This document shows, in pieces, positions 1 to 8,908 of a stretch of 64,000 bases of DNA; positions within the stretch are counted from its first letter, which is position 1, and each line of letters begins with the position of its first letter. Made by a program: the position numbers and the translations under genes. Source of the DNA: Verrucomicrobiota bacterium (GTDB lineage: Bacteria; Verrucomicrobiota; Kiritimatiellia; SS1-B-03-39; UBA6053); assembly GCA_020831635.1 (NCBI GenBank), contig JAFIGC010000003.1, forward strand, positions 33,080 to 97,079, read 5' to 3'. The notes under the pieces are model-generated. The model ran no database searches, was not told the DNA's origin, and saw nothing but the letters and a program-made list of their open reading frames with translations.

Positions 1-337
1 GGCCGACACCTTCGGCTATCTGCAACGCTCTTTCCCTGGCCTGGTTTCGGAAACCGACGCCGCCGAAGCGCGCGAAGTGGGCGCCAGCGGGGTGCGGTTT
101 TCGGTCAAGGAACACGAAAACGGCAGCGTCGCCATTCAACGGAAAAAAACGAAAAAATACGGTGTTGATTTTGTGCGCGTTCCCCTGAAATCCGTGGCCA
201 AGGATACCCGTCACATGCCCGCCGCCCATATCAACAAAGCCGGAAATGACGTCACCAAGGCCTTTGTCGATTACGTCACCCCCATCGTGGGCAAGCTCCC
301 GGAAATGGGACGGCTCAAGAACCACCCCGTCAAATAA
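1..337 (+). CDS. 6-phosphofructokinase, PPi-type (C-terminal part)
   Basis: The frame is open from base 2 and stops at 337, leaving the last 111 residues of a protein that starts outside the window. The tail holds LVSETDA and EAREVG blocks, a VPLKSVAKDTRHMP segment and a GKLPEMGRLK ending. These fit the C-terminal part of the PfkA-like group that includes PPi-dependent phosphofructokinases, which phosphorylate fructose 6-phosphate in glycolysis. The nucleotide or PPi binding residues are not in view, so the phosphate donor is inferred from the tail only. The next gene starts 12 bases after the stop on the same strand. Confidence 0.75.
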   Translation, partial: ADTFGYLQRSFPGLVSETDAAEAREVGASGVRFSVKEHENGSVAIQRKKTKKYGVDFVRVPLKSVAKDTRHMPAAHINKAGNDVTKAFVDYVTPIVGKLPEMGRLKNHPVK

Positions 338-349
338 GACCCAACAATC

Positions 350-1072
350 ATGCAAATGCTCCGCTTCCCCATATTCCTCGGACTCCTCGGCCTCGCATTC
401 GGGGTTGTCCGGGCCGATGCCGAACCCGAAACCGGGCAGGAACTGATGTGGGAAGTTCGGGCCCGCCTGCCACCCATGCCGCTTCGGCTCACCGGGTTCA
501 TTCGCACCCGGGAGGGCCGGCGCAACATTGACCGGGCTCTGGTGAGTGAGTTGCGGTTTGGTGAAGTCGTCCCGCACATGCGCTTCGAGTTGGCCGACGG
601 CTTTGGCGAAACCCTGACCACCGCCCGCATCAGCTGGCCGGAGGGCACCCCGCATTTCCAACAATGGGATGCGGAGGGCGAACCCATCCCCGAAACGGAC
701 CCCGCCGACGAAATCGCCGAAACCGGGCTGACCTGGTCGGACCTGAGTCTGGATTTCCTGTGGTGGGAAGGCGCGGAAATCACCGGGCGCGAACGCATCA
801 AAACCCGCCCCGCCCATGTGGTCGAGATCCCCGCACCCGAATCCCACCCCCACCTCACGGCGGTACGGCTCTGGATCGACACCAGCGCGCTGTTCATCGT
901 CCGGGCCCAATTGATCGGGCCGGAGGGGGCGAATGTGAAACGCATCGACGTGGACAGCATCGTCGAAGTGCGCGAAGGCATGTGGATGGTCAAGGACCTG
1001 ATTATCCGCGACCAGAAAAACAACCGCAGAATGGGCATTCGCTTCGAAGACGTGGAAGAACTTGAAGAATAG
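350..1072 (+). CDS. LolA-like outer-membrane lipoprotein-sorting protein
   Basis: 240 residues with an N-terminal signal peptide (hydrophobic residues 4-20, then ARADAEP-like cleavage region), so the product is probably periplasmic. The C-terminal half has the pattern seen in outer-membrane lipoprotein-sorting proteins of the LolA/LolB fold: a SDLSLDFLWWEGAE block near residue 130, a VRLWIDTSALFIVRAQ strand pair near 175, and a final WMVKDLIIRDQKNNRRMGIRF. That fold carries acyl chains of lipoproteins across the periplasm; the specific cargo here is unknown. The downstream GNAT gene follows 16 bases after its stop, so the two are probably co-transcribed. Confidence 0.6.
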   Translation: MQMLRFPIFLGLLGLAFGVVRADAEPETGQELMWEVRARLPPMPLRLTGFIRTREGRRNIDRALVSELRFGEVVPHMRFELADGFGETLTTARISWPEGTPHFQQWDAEGEPIPETDPADEIAETGLTWSDLSLDFLWWEGAEITGRERIKTRPAHVVEIPAPESHPHLTAVRLWIDTSALFIVRAQLIGPEGANVKRIDVDSIVEVREGMWMVKDLIIRDQKNNRRMGIRFEDVEELEE

Positions 1073-1088
1073 CCCGAAAAGGAACCCC

Positions 1089-2216
1089 ATGCTGATATCA
1101 AGGACCTTAAGACTCTTTTTGGACAGCATTGGCCGCCGCGAGGAATATGAATTCTATCTGAAAAAATTCCAGGCGGAACAGTCTGTGTGCTTTGCCCTGG
1201 TGGCGCCGGACACCGCCGCCGTGGAGCAATCGGGTGACCTGATGACCTTCGACCTGCAGTTTCTGCTGCGGCTGGAACTCACGCCGCTCATGGTCTTGGC
1301 GGGCTTGGACGCCACCCGAAACGCCCATGAATTGAGCGCCTACGGCGATTACGAGGTTCTGGCCGATCTCGCCCCCGACGCACCGGAATCCACTTGGCGC
1401 GAACGGTTGAAACACGCCTACGCGCGGGAACGCATCCCCATCCTGCTTTTGCCGGAAACCGAACTGGGGGACGCGGTGGAAGCCCTAACGCCCCGAATTG
1501 CAAAACGCATCCACCTCCTCCGCGTTCAAGGCATGTTGCGGGCCACGGACGAAGAAAAAATCTTTTATCACTACACCCATCGCGTCAATCCCCACGTGCT
1601 GGCCGAGCGGGATCGGCCCGCCGTGCAGCTCGGGGAGCGATGGTTGCGGCACGATCCCAGTCTGCACATCAGCGTCGCCTCCCCCCTGCACCTCCTGCAG
1701 GAAATGTTTACCGTGCGCGGCATGGGCAGCATCATTCGCCCCGGAAGCACGCTGGAGCACCATACGAGTTTGGAGGCCATCGACGTGAACCGTTTGGCCC
1801 TGTTGATGCGGGAAGCCTTCGGCAAAGCCCTCCGCGACCCCGAATCGCTTCGCGCCGCCAGCGACATTTACCTGGAAACACGCTATCGGGGGGCGGTGGT
1901 GTTGGAATCCCACCCCGCCGGAAAATACCTCTCGAAATTCGCGGTGGGCACCGAAGCCCGGGGCGAAGGTCTTGCCCAGGAACTCTGGCAAGAAGCCTGT
2001 GCGCCCCAACCCGCCCTCTTTTGGCGCTCGCGCAGCAACAACCCCATCAACCAGTGGTACGAACGCCATGCCGGCGGACACCATCGCGAAGGCGACTGGA
2101 CCCTATTCTGGAAGGGGGTTCGACCCGAACAACTGCCCGAAATCATCCGCTATGCCCTGGAGAGGCCCGGCGATTTCGTGGAAGCGCCACAAACCTCAAA
2201 CCCTATGTCCACATGA
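1089..2216 (+). CDS. N-acetylglutamate synthase-like GNAT protein (DUF619/NAT type)
   Basis: 375 residues. The C-terminal third carries the motifs of the NAT domain found in vertebrate-type and Xanthomonas-type N-acetylglutamate synthase/kinase: YLSKFAVGTEARGEGLAQ (acetyl-CoA loop) and LFWRSRSNNPINQWYERHAGG with GDWTLFW. This domain acetylates glutamate, the first step of arginine synthesis. The N-terminal 200 residues occupy the place of the amino-acid-kinase-like regulatory domain but are divergent. I chose the ATG at 1089, which has a GAAAAGGAA purine run before it, over a TTG at 1062 that would overlap the previous gene. Its stop overlaps the next start (ATGA). Confidence 0.65.
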   Translation: MLISRTLRLFLDSIGRREEYEFYLKKFQAEQSVCFALVAPDTAAVEQSGDLMTFDLQFLLRLELTPLMVLAGLDATRNAHELSAYGDYEVLADLAPDAPESTWRERLKHAYARERIPILLLPETELGDAVEALTPRIAKRIHLLRVQGMLRATDEEKIFYHYTHRVNPHVLAERDRPAVQLGERWLRHDPSLHISVASPLHLLQEMFTVRGMGSIIRPGSTLEHHTSLEAIDVNRLALLMREAFGKALRDPESLRAASDIYLETRYRGAVVLESHPAGKYLSKFAVGTEARGEGLAQELWQEACAPQPALFWRSRSNNPINQWYERHAGGHHREGDWTLFWKGVRPEQLPEIIRYALERPGDFVEAPQTSNPMST

Positions 2217-3103
2217 GATCACAATGCCGACTTTTTCTCCCGCTCCTGCTTTTGCTTTTGGGCGGCTGCTTCACCCGTGAAACCCGCATCCTCTTGGAGG
2301 AGGACGGCAGTGGCGTCTTGGAAATCGTCACCACCGCCCGCAAAGCCTTGTTGGACTATGCCCGGGCCCATGTGGACATGCCGCCCGAGGAGTGGTGGTT
2401 CAGCGAACCCGTCCTCACCCAAGCCGCCAAACAGTATGGCCAAGGCGTGCAATATCTGGACCACGAAATCACCCCCTTGGACGATGGAAAAAAATTCAAG
2501 GTACGGTACCGCTTCGAGGATGTGTCCCAACTCGATATCCGCGTCGATACCGACGCCCCCTTTTATCTCACCCCTCCCGGCAAACAACAGGATCATCGGC
2601 CCCGCTTCAGATTGGTGATGCGCGACAATGTTTTCACCGTGCAAGTTCCGCCCGCCTCTTTGCGTACCCGTTCCTCCACGCAAGCCCGGGTCCGGGTGGA
2701 CGCCCCCAAAGCCCAAGCCCAACGAAAAGAGAGGCTCGAGCAGGACCTTCGCAACCTCATGCGCCACGGCAACCCCTTCAAACTCACGGGCAAGGAAAGC
2801 GCCGAAGAAATGGTCAAAGCCTTGGCGGAGGGCATGCGCTTTCAAATCCAAGTGCAACTGCCCGGACCGGTGTTGGCTTCGAATGCCCGCACTCTCAAGG
2901 CTAGCGTGGAAGGCGAGGAAGCGGAAAGCGCCCCCGTCGTCACGCTTTTCTCCTTGGACGCCATGAAAGTTCTGGAAGACAAATCCGCCATGGAAAAAGC
3001 CACGGAAGGCGAGATTCATCGCATCGGATGGAGCGAATTGATCCGCCTCCCCGGGGTCTCCGGCGAACACACCGGCCCGGTACACATTCATTTGCGCCCT
3101 TGA
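2213..3103 (+). CDS. Lipoprotein of unknown function
   Basis: 296 residues beginning with a lipoprotein signal peptide: charged start, long Leu run and an LGGC lipobox near residue 19, so the mature protein should be membrane anchored through Cys. The mature N-terminus reads TRETRILLEEDGSGVLEI, a layout seen in lipoproteins whose first strand carries an acidic turn, but I recognise no family with confidence. The start ATG at 2213 shares bases with the TGA of the GNAT gene, so translation is coupled. Residues 165-190 are rich in Lys, Arg and Glu and probably helical. Confidence 0.6.
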   Translation: MRSQCRLFLPLLLLLLGGCFTRETRILLEEDGSGVLEIVTTARKALLDYARAHVDMPPEEWWFSEPVLTQAAKQYGQGVQYLDHEITPLDDGKKFKVRYRFEDVSQLDIRVDTDAPFYLTPPGKQQDHRPRFRLVMRDNVFTVQVPPASLRTRSSTQARVRVDAPKAQAQRKERLEQDLRNLMRHGNPFKLTGKESAEEMVKALAEGMRFQIQVQLPGPVLASNARTLKASVEGEEAESAPVVTLFSLDAMKVLEDKSAMEKATEGEIHRIGWSELIRLPGVSGEHTGPVHIHLRP

Positions 3104-3142
3104 GAAAGCAGAGTTTCATTTGAGGTCTGCTCTTATGAAACC

Positions 3143-3238
3143 TTTCGTGGTTCCTTTTTCAACCACGAAAAGCACGAAATTTCACGAAATGAATAAAGCC
3201 CCCCCATCTTGAGAACCTTTTTCGTGCCTTTCGTGGTT
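3143..3238. repeat. Inverted repeat between convergent genes (AACCACGAAA family)
   Basis: A perfect 10-bp inverted repeat (TTTCGTGGTT / AACCACGAAA, 3143-3152 and 3161-3170) is nested in a longer pair: 3161-3179 matches the reverse complement of 3220-3238 at 18 of 19 positions. It sits between the ends of a plus-strand and a minus-strand gene and may act as a bidirectional terminator, though it lacks a clean T run. No coding potential is seen in 3104-3266. Confidence 0.6.
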
Positions 3239-3266
3239 CTTCCAATATTTGAGGTCTGGGAATCAA

Positions 3267-3710
3267 TCAGTCGGAACTGAGCAAGGCCACGTTTTTCAAG
3301 CCCACATCATGTAGCAAATTCAGCACGAAAACCAAGTCACGGTGATAGCTGTTGGCCGTGGCCAGCACCATGATGTTTTGCTCGGGATTGATGTTGGCGA
3401 TCATGCCCATGCGGGTGGTCAACGCCTGGGCGCTGACGCGTTGATCATTGTAGGTGTAAAAGCCCCGATCCGTGGCCTCATCCCAATACACGCCGATGGT
3501 ATGGCGCCGAATTTCATCGGGCGGCGTTCTTTGCGTTTGATCCGGGGCCGGACGGAACACTTCCATGCGGGACAAGATATCGGGAATTTCAAAGGTAAAG
3601 ACAAAGTAGATCAGCAATTGAAAGACCACGTCAATCATCGGCGTCATGGGAATGTCTTCCATGGACCGATCCCGTTTGGGTTTTCTGAGATGTCTGCGTT
3701 TACGTGACAT
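3267..3710 (-). CDS. ExbD/TolR-family protein
   Basis: 147 residues with the family layout: a short basic cytoplasmic start (MSRKRRHLRKPKRD), one membrane helix near residues 25-43 that begins with the hallmark MTPMIDVVFQLLIYFVFTF including the proton-path Asp, and a periplasmic domain. ExbD/TolR proteins form the ion-conducting stator with ExbB/TolQ and transmit proton motive force to a periplasmic partner. It is the last gene of a five-gene minus-strand operon; the preceding exbD ends 17 bases upstream. Two different ExbD subunits in tandem suggest a heteromeric stator or two partners. Confidence 0.85.
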   Translation of the reverse strand: MSRKRRHLRKPKRDRSMEDIPMTPMIDVVFQLLIYFVFTFEIPDILSRMEVFRPAPDQTQRTPPDEIRRHTIGVYWDEATDRGFYTYNDQRVSAQALTTRMGMIANINPEQNIMVLATANSYHRDLVFVLNLLHDVGLKNVALLSSD

Positions 3711-3727
3711 AATTCACCATCCTTTGA

Positions 3728-4147
3728 TTACTGGGCGGGTTCGGATCTTTGCACCATGCCAATGACATTGATTCGCCAAAGTTGCTCTTCGGAACAAATA
3801 TCCATGACCCGGGTGATGTCACGATGCCGGGCACGCCCGTCACCATAAATCAACACGGGCACGTTTCGCCCTTCACGGGCTACGGTGGAACGAATGATGT
3901 TCCGGAACGTGGCGTGATTCATCGGGGTGGACCCGATCTTGATGTTGCCGTTCGCCATCACCTGCACATATACGGTGGCCGGCTCGAATTCTTCGATGAC
4001 CTCGGCGCGTTCCGCATCCGGCACTTCAATGTTTCTGTCAAATTTCTCACGATCCAAGTCAATGGTGAACACGAAGAAGATGATCATCTGAAAGACGATA
4101 TCGATCATCGGGGTCAAGTTCACCGCGTCTGGTGTTCTTTTCTTCAT
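3728..4147 (-). CDS. ExbD/TolR-family protein
   Basis: 139 residues with MKKRTPDAVNLTPMIDIVFQ at the start, giving a single membrane helix that carries the conserved Asp, and a periplasmic domain with the usual strand pattern (ATVYVQVMANGNIKIG, then VLIYGDGRARH). It belongs to the ExbD/TolR stator family and is clearly different in sequence from the second copy downstream. It lies 53 bases after the ExbB/TolQ gene in the same operon. Its partner TonB or TolA is not visible in the window. Confidence 0.85.
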   Translation of the reverse strand: MKKRTPDAVNLTPMIDIVFQMIIFFVFTIDLDREKFDRNIEVPDAERAEVIEEFEPATVYVQVMANGNIKIGSTPMNHATFRNIIRSTVAREGRNVPVLIYGDGRARHRDITRVMDICSEEQLWRINVIGMVQRSEPAQ

Positions 4148-4200
4148 GCGAACCTCTTGTTCATGCGAAACTTTGGGGGTTGAAGGGGTCGTAAACCGAG

Positions 4201-4989
4201 TTATTCTTCCACGACTTCGACATTGCGCAGGATCTTGATCTCATCCATCGTCAAACGTTCCATGGTCAGAATGATGGTAGAGGCGCGGTTGCGGAAGTAA
4301 TAGAAAAAAGCCAGCGAAGGGATGGCAATGAACAGACCGAAGGCGGTGGTGTACAGGGCCTGGGAAATGCTCAAGGCGAGGAGACTTCCCGCCGAAGCGC
4401 CTTGCTGGGCGAGGGTCGCGAAGGCCGCGATCATCCCTTGAACCGTACCGAGCAGTCCGAGCATGGGGGCGAGGTTGCCGACCACGTTCAGATAATTCAC
4501 GCGCTGCATCAAGCGCTCTTCTTCCATGGCCGCGGCCACGCCGACGGCGTCTTGGATGGTGTCGAATCCCTCTTCGACGTTGGAGAAGCCCGCCGACAGC
4601 ACGTTGGCCACGGCACTGGGTTCCTCTTCACAGTATTGCAAGGCTTTCATCACATCGCCCTGTTCCATGGACGACTGCACGTTGGCCACCAGGGTGGGCG
4701 GCATGATTTTGGTGGCGCGCACGGTGATGAACGCGTCAATGATGAGGGCAATGCCCGCGATGGAGGTGGCAAAAATCGCAAACCAGAGGATCACGCCCAA
4801 GGGTCCGCCTCCCCGCACCACATCGATGAAGGTTGATGTTTGGGCCGGTGCTTCGGGCGCGGCCACGCCCGGGGCGGCCTCCACGACGGGAGGGGCGTCA
4901 TCCTGTGCGAATACACTGAAGCTCGCAAACAGGGTGAAAGTAGCCAAAAAAACAATAACCCGGTTTTTTTTTAGCTTGTTTCTCGCCAA
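4201..4989 (-). CDS. MotA/TolQ/ExbB proton-channel family protein
   Basis: 262 residues. A cleavable-looking signal (residues 8-28, ending VFAQDDAPP) is followed by an Ala/Pro-rich linker, then the three membrane helices of the family: residues about 60-85 (GGPLGVILWFAIF), and two at about 165-225 with the conserved LAPMLGLLGTVQGMI block and ALYTTAFGLFIAIPSL. ExbB/TolQ pentamers surround the ExbD/TolR dimer and convert proton flow into motion. It follows the small TPR gene by 19 bases and is followed by two exbD genes. Confidence 0.88.
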   Translation of the reverse strand: MARNKLKKNRVIVFLATFTLFASFSVFAQDDAPPVVEAAPGVAAPEAPAQTSTFIDVVRGGGPLGVILWFAIFATSIAGIALIIDAFITVRATKIMPPTLVANVQSSMEQGDVMKALQYCEEEPSAVANVLSAGFSNVEEGFDTIQDAVGVAAAMEEERLMQRVNYLNVVGNLAPMLGLLGTVQGMIAAFATLAQQGASAGSLLALSISQALYTTAFGLFIAIPSLAFFYYFRNRASTIILTMERLTMDEIKILRNVEVVEE

Positions 4990-5008
4990 TTTCGGTACGG
5001 TGGAATTT

Positions 5009-5833
5009 TTAATATTCGGTTAAGTCTCTCCCCGCGCGCGCGGCGAACTCACTGTTGGGATAACGTTGTTTCAGTTGGTCAATGTATTTGCGGCCATTCG
5101 CGGTTTCACCCAGCTCTTTGAAGGTATTGCCGGCTTTGTACAGCGCTTGGGCATGCACGTTTTCATTGTCGCGGTGAAAATACACGGCCCGCAAATAATC
5201 CAAAATCGCGGGGCGCAATTCGGCGCGTTGATGCTTCAGATCGCCCCGGGTGAGCAAGGCGACGGCGACTTTGCCGCGGTCCTCGTTGGCGCGCACGATT
5301 TCGGTGAGTTCTTCTTCGAGACCGCTGACGTTGCGAGTGGCGATGCGAGTGCGCCATTCCACCTGCTGCAACTGTTGGAAAAGTTCCATGGCATTCTCAC
5401 CATATCGCTGCTTCAATTGATCCACCGTGCGTTGGGCGGAGGCGGGATTGCCCGCATCGATCTGCAAATTGGCCAAGGAGATCCCCGCCATCACGTCCCA
5501 TGATTGAAAAGCGGATTGGCGAACGATTTCTTCTAGCAGGGGAATGGCTTCTTGGGCATCGCCCCGGCCAATGAGGGCGTTGGCACGGTCCAAAGTCTCC
5601 GGACGCACCCCCACGGCGCGAATGTATTGGTCCCGGGCCAGCTCCGTGGGCTGTCCTTCACGGAACACCACCAAGTCGCCTCCGGGGCGGGTCAGGATAC
5701 GCTCCACGGGCACGCGCTGACCATTGGCCAGCTCCACGAAGGGTTGGCCTTGGGCCCACAACGGGCTCCACGCGGACAAGCAGACGACTGAGAAAACGAT
5801 TTTCGCAAATATTTTGGGGGATCTGTTTTTCAT
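5009..5833 (-). CDS. TPR-repeat periplasmic protein of the Exb/Tol-like operon
   Basis: 274 residues. I start it at the ATG at 5833, which begins a signal peptide (MKNRSPKIFAKIVFSVVCLS, cleavage after PLWAQ), and not at upstream codons in the same frame. The N-terminal 50 residues (FVELANGQRVPVERILTRPGG) resemble a small beta domain; the rest is helical with TPR-like units, the last being AQALYKAGNTFKELGETANG followed by YPNSEF, as in YbgF/CpoB-type Tol partners. It is the second gene of the operon, between the large TPR gene and the ExbB/TolQ gene. The partner protein is unknown. Confidence 0.7.
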   Translation of the reverse strand: MKNRSPKIFAKIVFSVVCLSAWSPLWAQGQPFVELANGQRVPVERILTRPGGDLVVFREGQPTELARDQYIRAVGVRPETLDRANALIGRGDAQEAIPLLEEIVRQSAFQSWDVMAGISLANLQIDAGNPASAQRTVDQLKQRYGENAMELFQQLQQVEWRTRIATRNVSGLEEELTEIVRANEDRGKVAVALLTRGDLKHQRAELRPAILDYLRAVYFHRDNENVHAQALYKAGNTFKELGETANGRKYIDQLKQRYPNSEFAARAGRDLTEY

Positions 5834-5858
5834 CACGGGTTCCTTTGTCTTCGGGGGA

Positions 5859-8783
5859 TCATTGAATGTTCGCACTGGCGCGGCGTTGCAGGTCCTGCAT
5901 CTCCCCGTGGCGGCGGTCGGCGGGGAAATGTTGCATATGTTGCACGGCAAGCTCCCGTACCATTGGCCATTTGGCGCGGTCGCCGGCTTCGGCCTCGGCC
6001 ACGGCAATTTCCAAGGCGCGATGGATGGCGTTCTGGACCAACACCCGGTGCTCGGACGAGGCGGGCTCCAGCAAAGCCACACTGTAGTAATCAATCAAGG
6101 CCACCCCGGAATTCCCGGCGGCTTTGGACACATTGCCGGCGGCAATGCCCAATTTCGCGCGTCCCACCGGATCCTGCCGGCCACGCAACAGGCGGGAGAC
6201 AGGTTGCAGGGCACGTTCAGCGGCTTCAAATTGCTCGAGTTGAATGTGAGCCTGACTCAATTGGATGCCGGCTTCGACCACCAGCGAGGAATTCGGGTTT
6301 TCCTCCACCAGTTTGCCCAGAACCTCCACGGCGCGTTCATAATTCTCCGCACCAAACGCGGCCCGTCCCATGTTCAGGGCAACCCGGAGACCAAAGGTCG
6401 AATCCGTCTGCGCGCGGGAACTGCGGGCCACCAATTCAAAGCTGGACAACGCCTCGGCGTAGCGCTCGTTTTCGAGCATCAAAGTGCCTACCTGGAAGAT
6501 TTGTTCGGGCTCGTAACTGTCGGGCTGTTCGATCATCCGACGCACCGCGTCCCGGGCCACATCGATTTGTTCCTCTTCCAAGGCGGCGCTGACCAGAGAG
6601 AACAACGCGTCCCGGCCCACATCGGAATCGGGATAGTCCCTGGCCAAAGCGTTGAAAGTTTGGGTGGCCCGATCAAATTGGCCTTGTTGCAGGTAAACCC
6701 GCCCCAATCCGTGCATCACCAAGGGAATGCGCTCTTGATCATCGGGGTAAGCGGCAAGAAAGGAATTCAGTTCGCTCACGGCCCGTTCACGAAGGGTGTC
6801 GCTGTCTTCCAGGCGCGCTTGGCGGATCAAGGCCTGGCCGATATTAAAATGGACCCGGCGAAGAAGACGACGACTGCGTTCGGCGTCCTCGCCACGATAA
6901 AGGGGATTGTCATCCGAAGGTTGCAGGAGTTCCCGCAAGGCTTCCAAATCCGCAAGGCCCTCTTGGCGCATTTCGATGTCGTCGCTGCGGAGCTTGGCAT
7001 CGGCGATACCCAGCGAGGCTTGGGCCCGTTGGAATCCAGGTGGGGCCTGATCCCGGACGATGGTGAAAACCCGCACGGCTTCTTCAAAATTTTCGGACCG
7101 CAAGGCATCGGCGGCCTGCAGGGTCAGCACCCGGGTGGCCACGGCGCTGCCGGGATGGTATTCGATGACCTCGTCATAAAAACGCCGGGCGGTTTCGGGG
7201 TCGCCCTGGTCTTGGGCCCGGCGGGCGATTTCAAACAACATCGCCGGCGCCCGGGGATGGCCGGGGAAGTTTCTGCCAAACGCGCCCAGAATATTTTCGA
7301 TGCCAAAGTCGTTTTCCTGTTGCACCATTCTTTGCCCCCAACGCAACATCATGTTCGCGGCGGTGGAATCATCGGGGTACAGGTCGGCAACGTATTGGGC
7401 GAGGGTGATGAGTTCCCAATCCCGCTCCTCCTCCACCCAAATGCGGCCCAAGCTGTTTAACGCGCCCAAGGTGTACCGGGTCATGGGGTATTGGGAAAGG
7501 GCGTTGAGCAAAAGGCGTTCGGCCTCCTGGCGTTGATTGGAGCGCATCAATTCGTCCGCCAAGTCCAATTGGCGTTTGAAAATCGTTTCCCGGGCCGCGG
7601 GATCGCGCACATTTTCACCGGGGTTGATGACAATATTATACGTGTCCCGGATCCAAACCCGCACTTCTTCATACTTCAGCCCGGCGCGTCGGGCGTATTC
7701 ATTGCCCTCGTAGAGGAGAAAAGCATTGTACAACTGGCTGGCGGCCTCGCCGGCGCGGGCCCGGGCGCGCTGGGTATCCCCTTGGTTGTGGGCGTTCCGA
7801 GCCGCGTCAAAAAGAATGAGCCCCCGCACATACCGCATGATGGCGCGTGGAAATTCGGATTTGGGGACTTGGGCCTCTTCCATTTGCCGTTCCAAGCGCT
7901 GGGCGTCCGGACGGATGTCGTTCAACGTGGCCATCGCCTCGGAGGTTTTGCCCTCCAGAAAGTTTAACCAAGCGTCTTGGGCCATGGCCATGAACCAGTA
8001 ATTGTCATTCGCGCCCCAAAGGATTTCATTGATTTGATCACGCGCTTTTTTAAAGGCCGCATTGCGGGCATTTCCCTGCAAAGTCAGCCCGTGATCCAAG
8101 TGGGTTTGAATCAAGAGAATGCGGAATTTACGCTTGATAACATCCTCTTCCGAGGATTCGATCACTTGCGATACCGCTTGGGCGGCCTGCTCAAATTGGC
8201 CGGCTTCCATGAGAATCGCGGCCAAACGCATGGCCGCGCCCGCAAAAAAGCGAAGGACGTCGGGGTCATCGATATCCTGCCCGCGAATCACCTCCAGAAA
8301 TTGGTTGTATTTCTCCCGGGCGGCGTCCCCTTGCCCCATGGCATCATAGGTCATGGCCAACTGCAACAAAATCGCGCGGGCCTTGTCATCGGTCCGCAAG
8401 TTCATGCCCCCCAGCAACTCCTCGACTTGTTGGGTGCGCCCCTGCCGCAACATCACCGTGGCTTCCGCCACCCGAATGCGATCCTGTTCTCCGGGAAAGG
8501 CTCTCCGCAGTTCTTCCATGGCCAAATTGGCATAGCTGAACAACGCTTCATCCAAAAGGAATTCGATAAAATCGACTTCACGATCAAACAGATCTTTTTG
8601 GGCCCCGCCCCGACTTCCCCCCCCGCCTCCGGGCACACCTTGCGCCATCACACCCTGACTCAGGAAAAGGCACAAAAACAGGACAAAACCTTTTAAGGGG
8701 AATCTTGTCACTATGAAAGAGAACCGGTCAATAAACCGGGAGGAAACGGAACTCGAAGTGATCGATTGAAAAATGGAATGCAT
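5859..8783 (-). CDS. Large TPR-repeat protein heading the Exb/Tol-like operon
   Basis: 974 residues. The chosen ATG at 8783 has an AAGGGG ribosome site nine bases before it; a TTG further upstream is in frame but lacks one. A hydrophobic segment at about residues 33-50 (FVLFLCLFLSQGVMAQG) looks like an export signal after an unusually long N-terminal stretch. After a Gly-rich linker nearly the whole protein is tandem TPR-like helices, with repeated patterns such as YPDDSTAANMMLRWG, YHPGSAVATRV and YPDSDVGRDALF. The pairing with ExbB/ExbD suggests a large periplasmic scaffold driven by, or loaded onto, the proton stator. Confidence 0.7.
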   Translation of the reverse strand: MHSIFQSITSSSVSSRFIDRFSFIVTRFPLKGFVLFLCLFLSQGVMAQGVPGGGGGSRGGAQKDLFDREVDFIEFLLDEALFSYANLAMEELRRAFPGEQDRIRVAEATVMLRQGRTQQVEELLGGMNLRTDDKARAILLQLAMTYDAMGQGDAAREKYNQFLEVIRGQDIDDPDVLRFFAGAAMRLAAILMEAGQFEQAAQAVSQVIESSEEDVIKRKFRILLIQTHLDHGLTLQGNARNAAFKKARDQINEILWGANDNYWFMAMAQDAWLNFLEGKTSEAMATLNDIRPDAQRLERQMEEAQVPKSEFPRAIMRYVRGLILFDAARNAHNQGDTQRARARAGEAASQLYNAFLLYEGNEYARRAGLKYEEVRVWIRDTYNIVINPGENVRDPAARETIFKRQLDLADELMRSNQRQEAERLLLNALSQYPMTRYTLGALNSLGRIWVEEERDWELITLAQYVADLYPDDSTAANMMLRWGQRMVQQENDFGIENILGAFGRNFPGHPRAPAMLFEIARRAQDQGDPETARRFYDEVIEYHPGSAVATRVLTLQAADALRSENFEEAVRVFTIVRDQAPPGFQRAQASLGIADAKLRSDDIEMRQEGLADLEALRELLQPSDDNPLYRGEDAERSRRLLRRVHFNIGQALIRQARLEDSDTLRERAVSELNSFLAAYPDDQERIPLVMHGLGRVYLQQGQFDRATQTFNALARDYPDSDVGRDALFSLVSAALEEEQIDVARDAVRRMIEQPDSYEPEQIFQVGTLMLENERYAEALSSFELVARSSRAQTDSTFGLRVALNMGRAAFGAENYERAVEVLGKLVEENPNSSLVVEAGIQLSQAHIQLEQFEAAERALQPVSRLLRGRQDPVGRAKLGIAAGNVSKAAGNSGVALIDYYSVALLEPASSEHRVLVQNAIHRALEIAVAEAEAGDRAKWPMVRELAVQHMQHFPADRRHGEMQDLQRRASANIQ

Positions 8784-8908
8784 GGTTAAGTTCCCCTTGT
8801 AATGGATAAAGCCCTCAAAGGTCAATCGTGATTATTGGAAAATGATAAAATTTTCCGTGTTTTGCAGGTTCATCCAAAGGAGATGGCGTTAAGATTGTCA
8901 TACATGCT

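Noticed and set aside
1394..2212. Upstream extension of the lipoprotein frame through the GNAT gene
   Set aside because: The real start is the ATG at 2213 with a lipoprotein signal; the upstream part is an out-of-frame reading of the GNAT gene.
3143..3238. A strong rho-independent terminator shared by convergent genes
   Set aside because: The stem is good but there is no run of T directly after it on either strand, so it is reported as an inverted repeat.
5724..7460. A long plus-strand frame opposite the large TPR gene
   Set aside because: It is antisense to a protein with clear TPR repeats and signal peptide, has no recognisable domain and reflects the codon bias of the GC-rich complementary strand.
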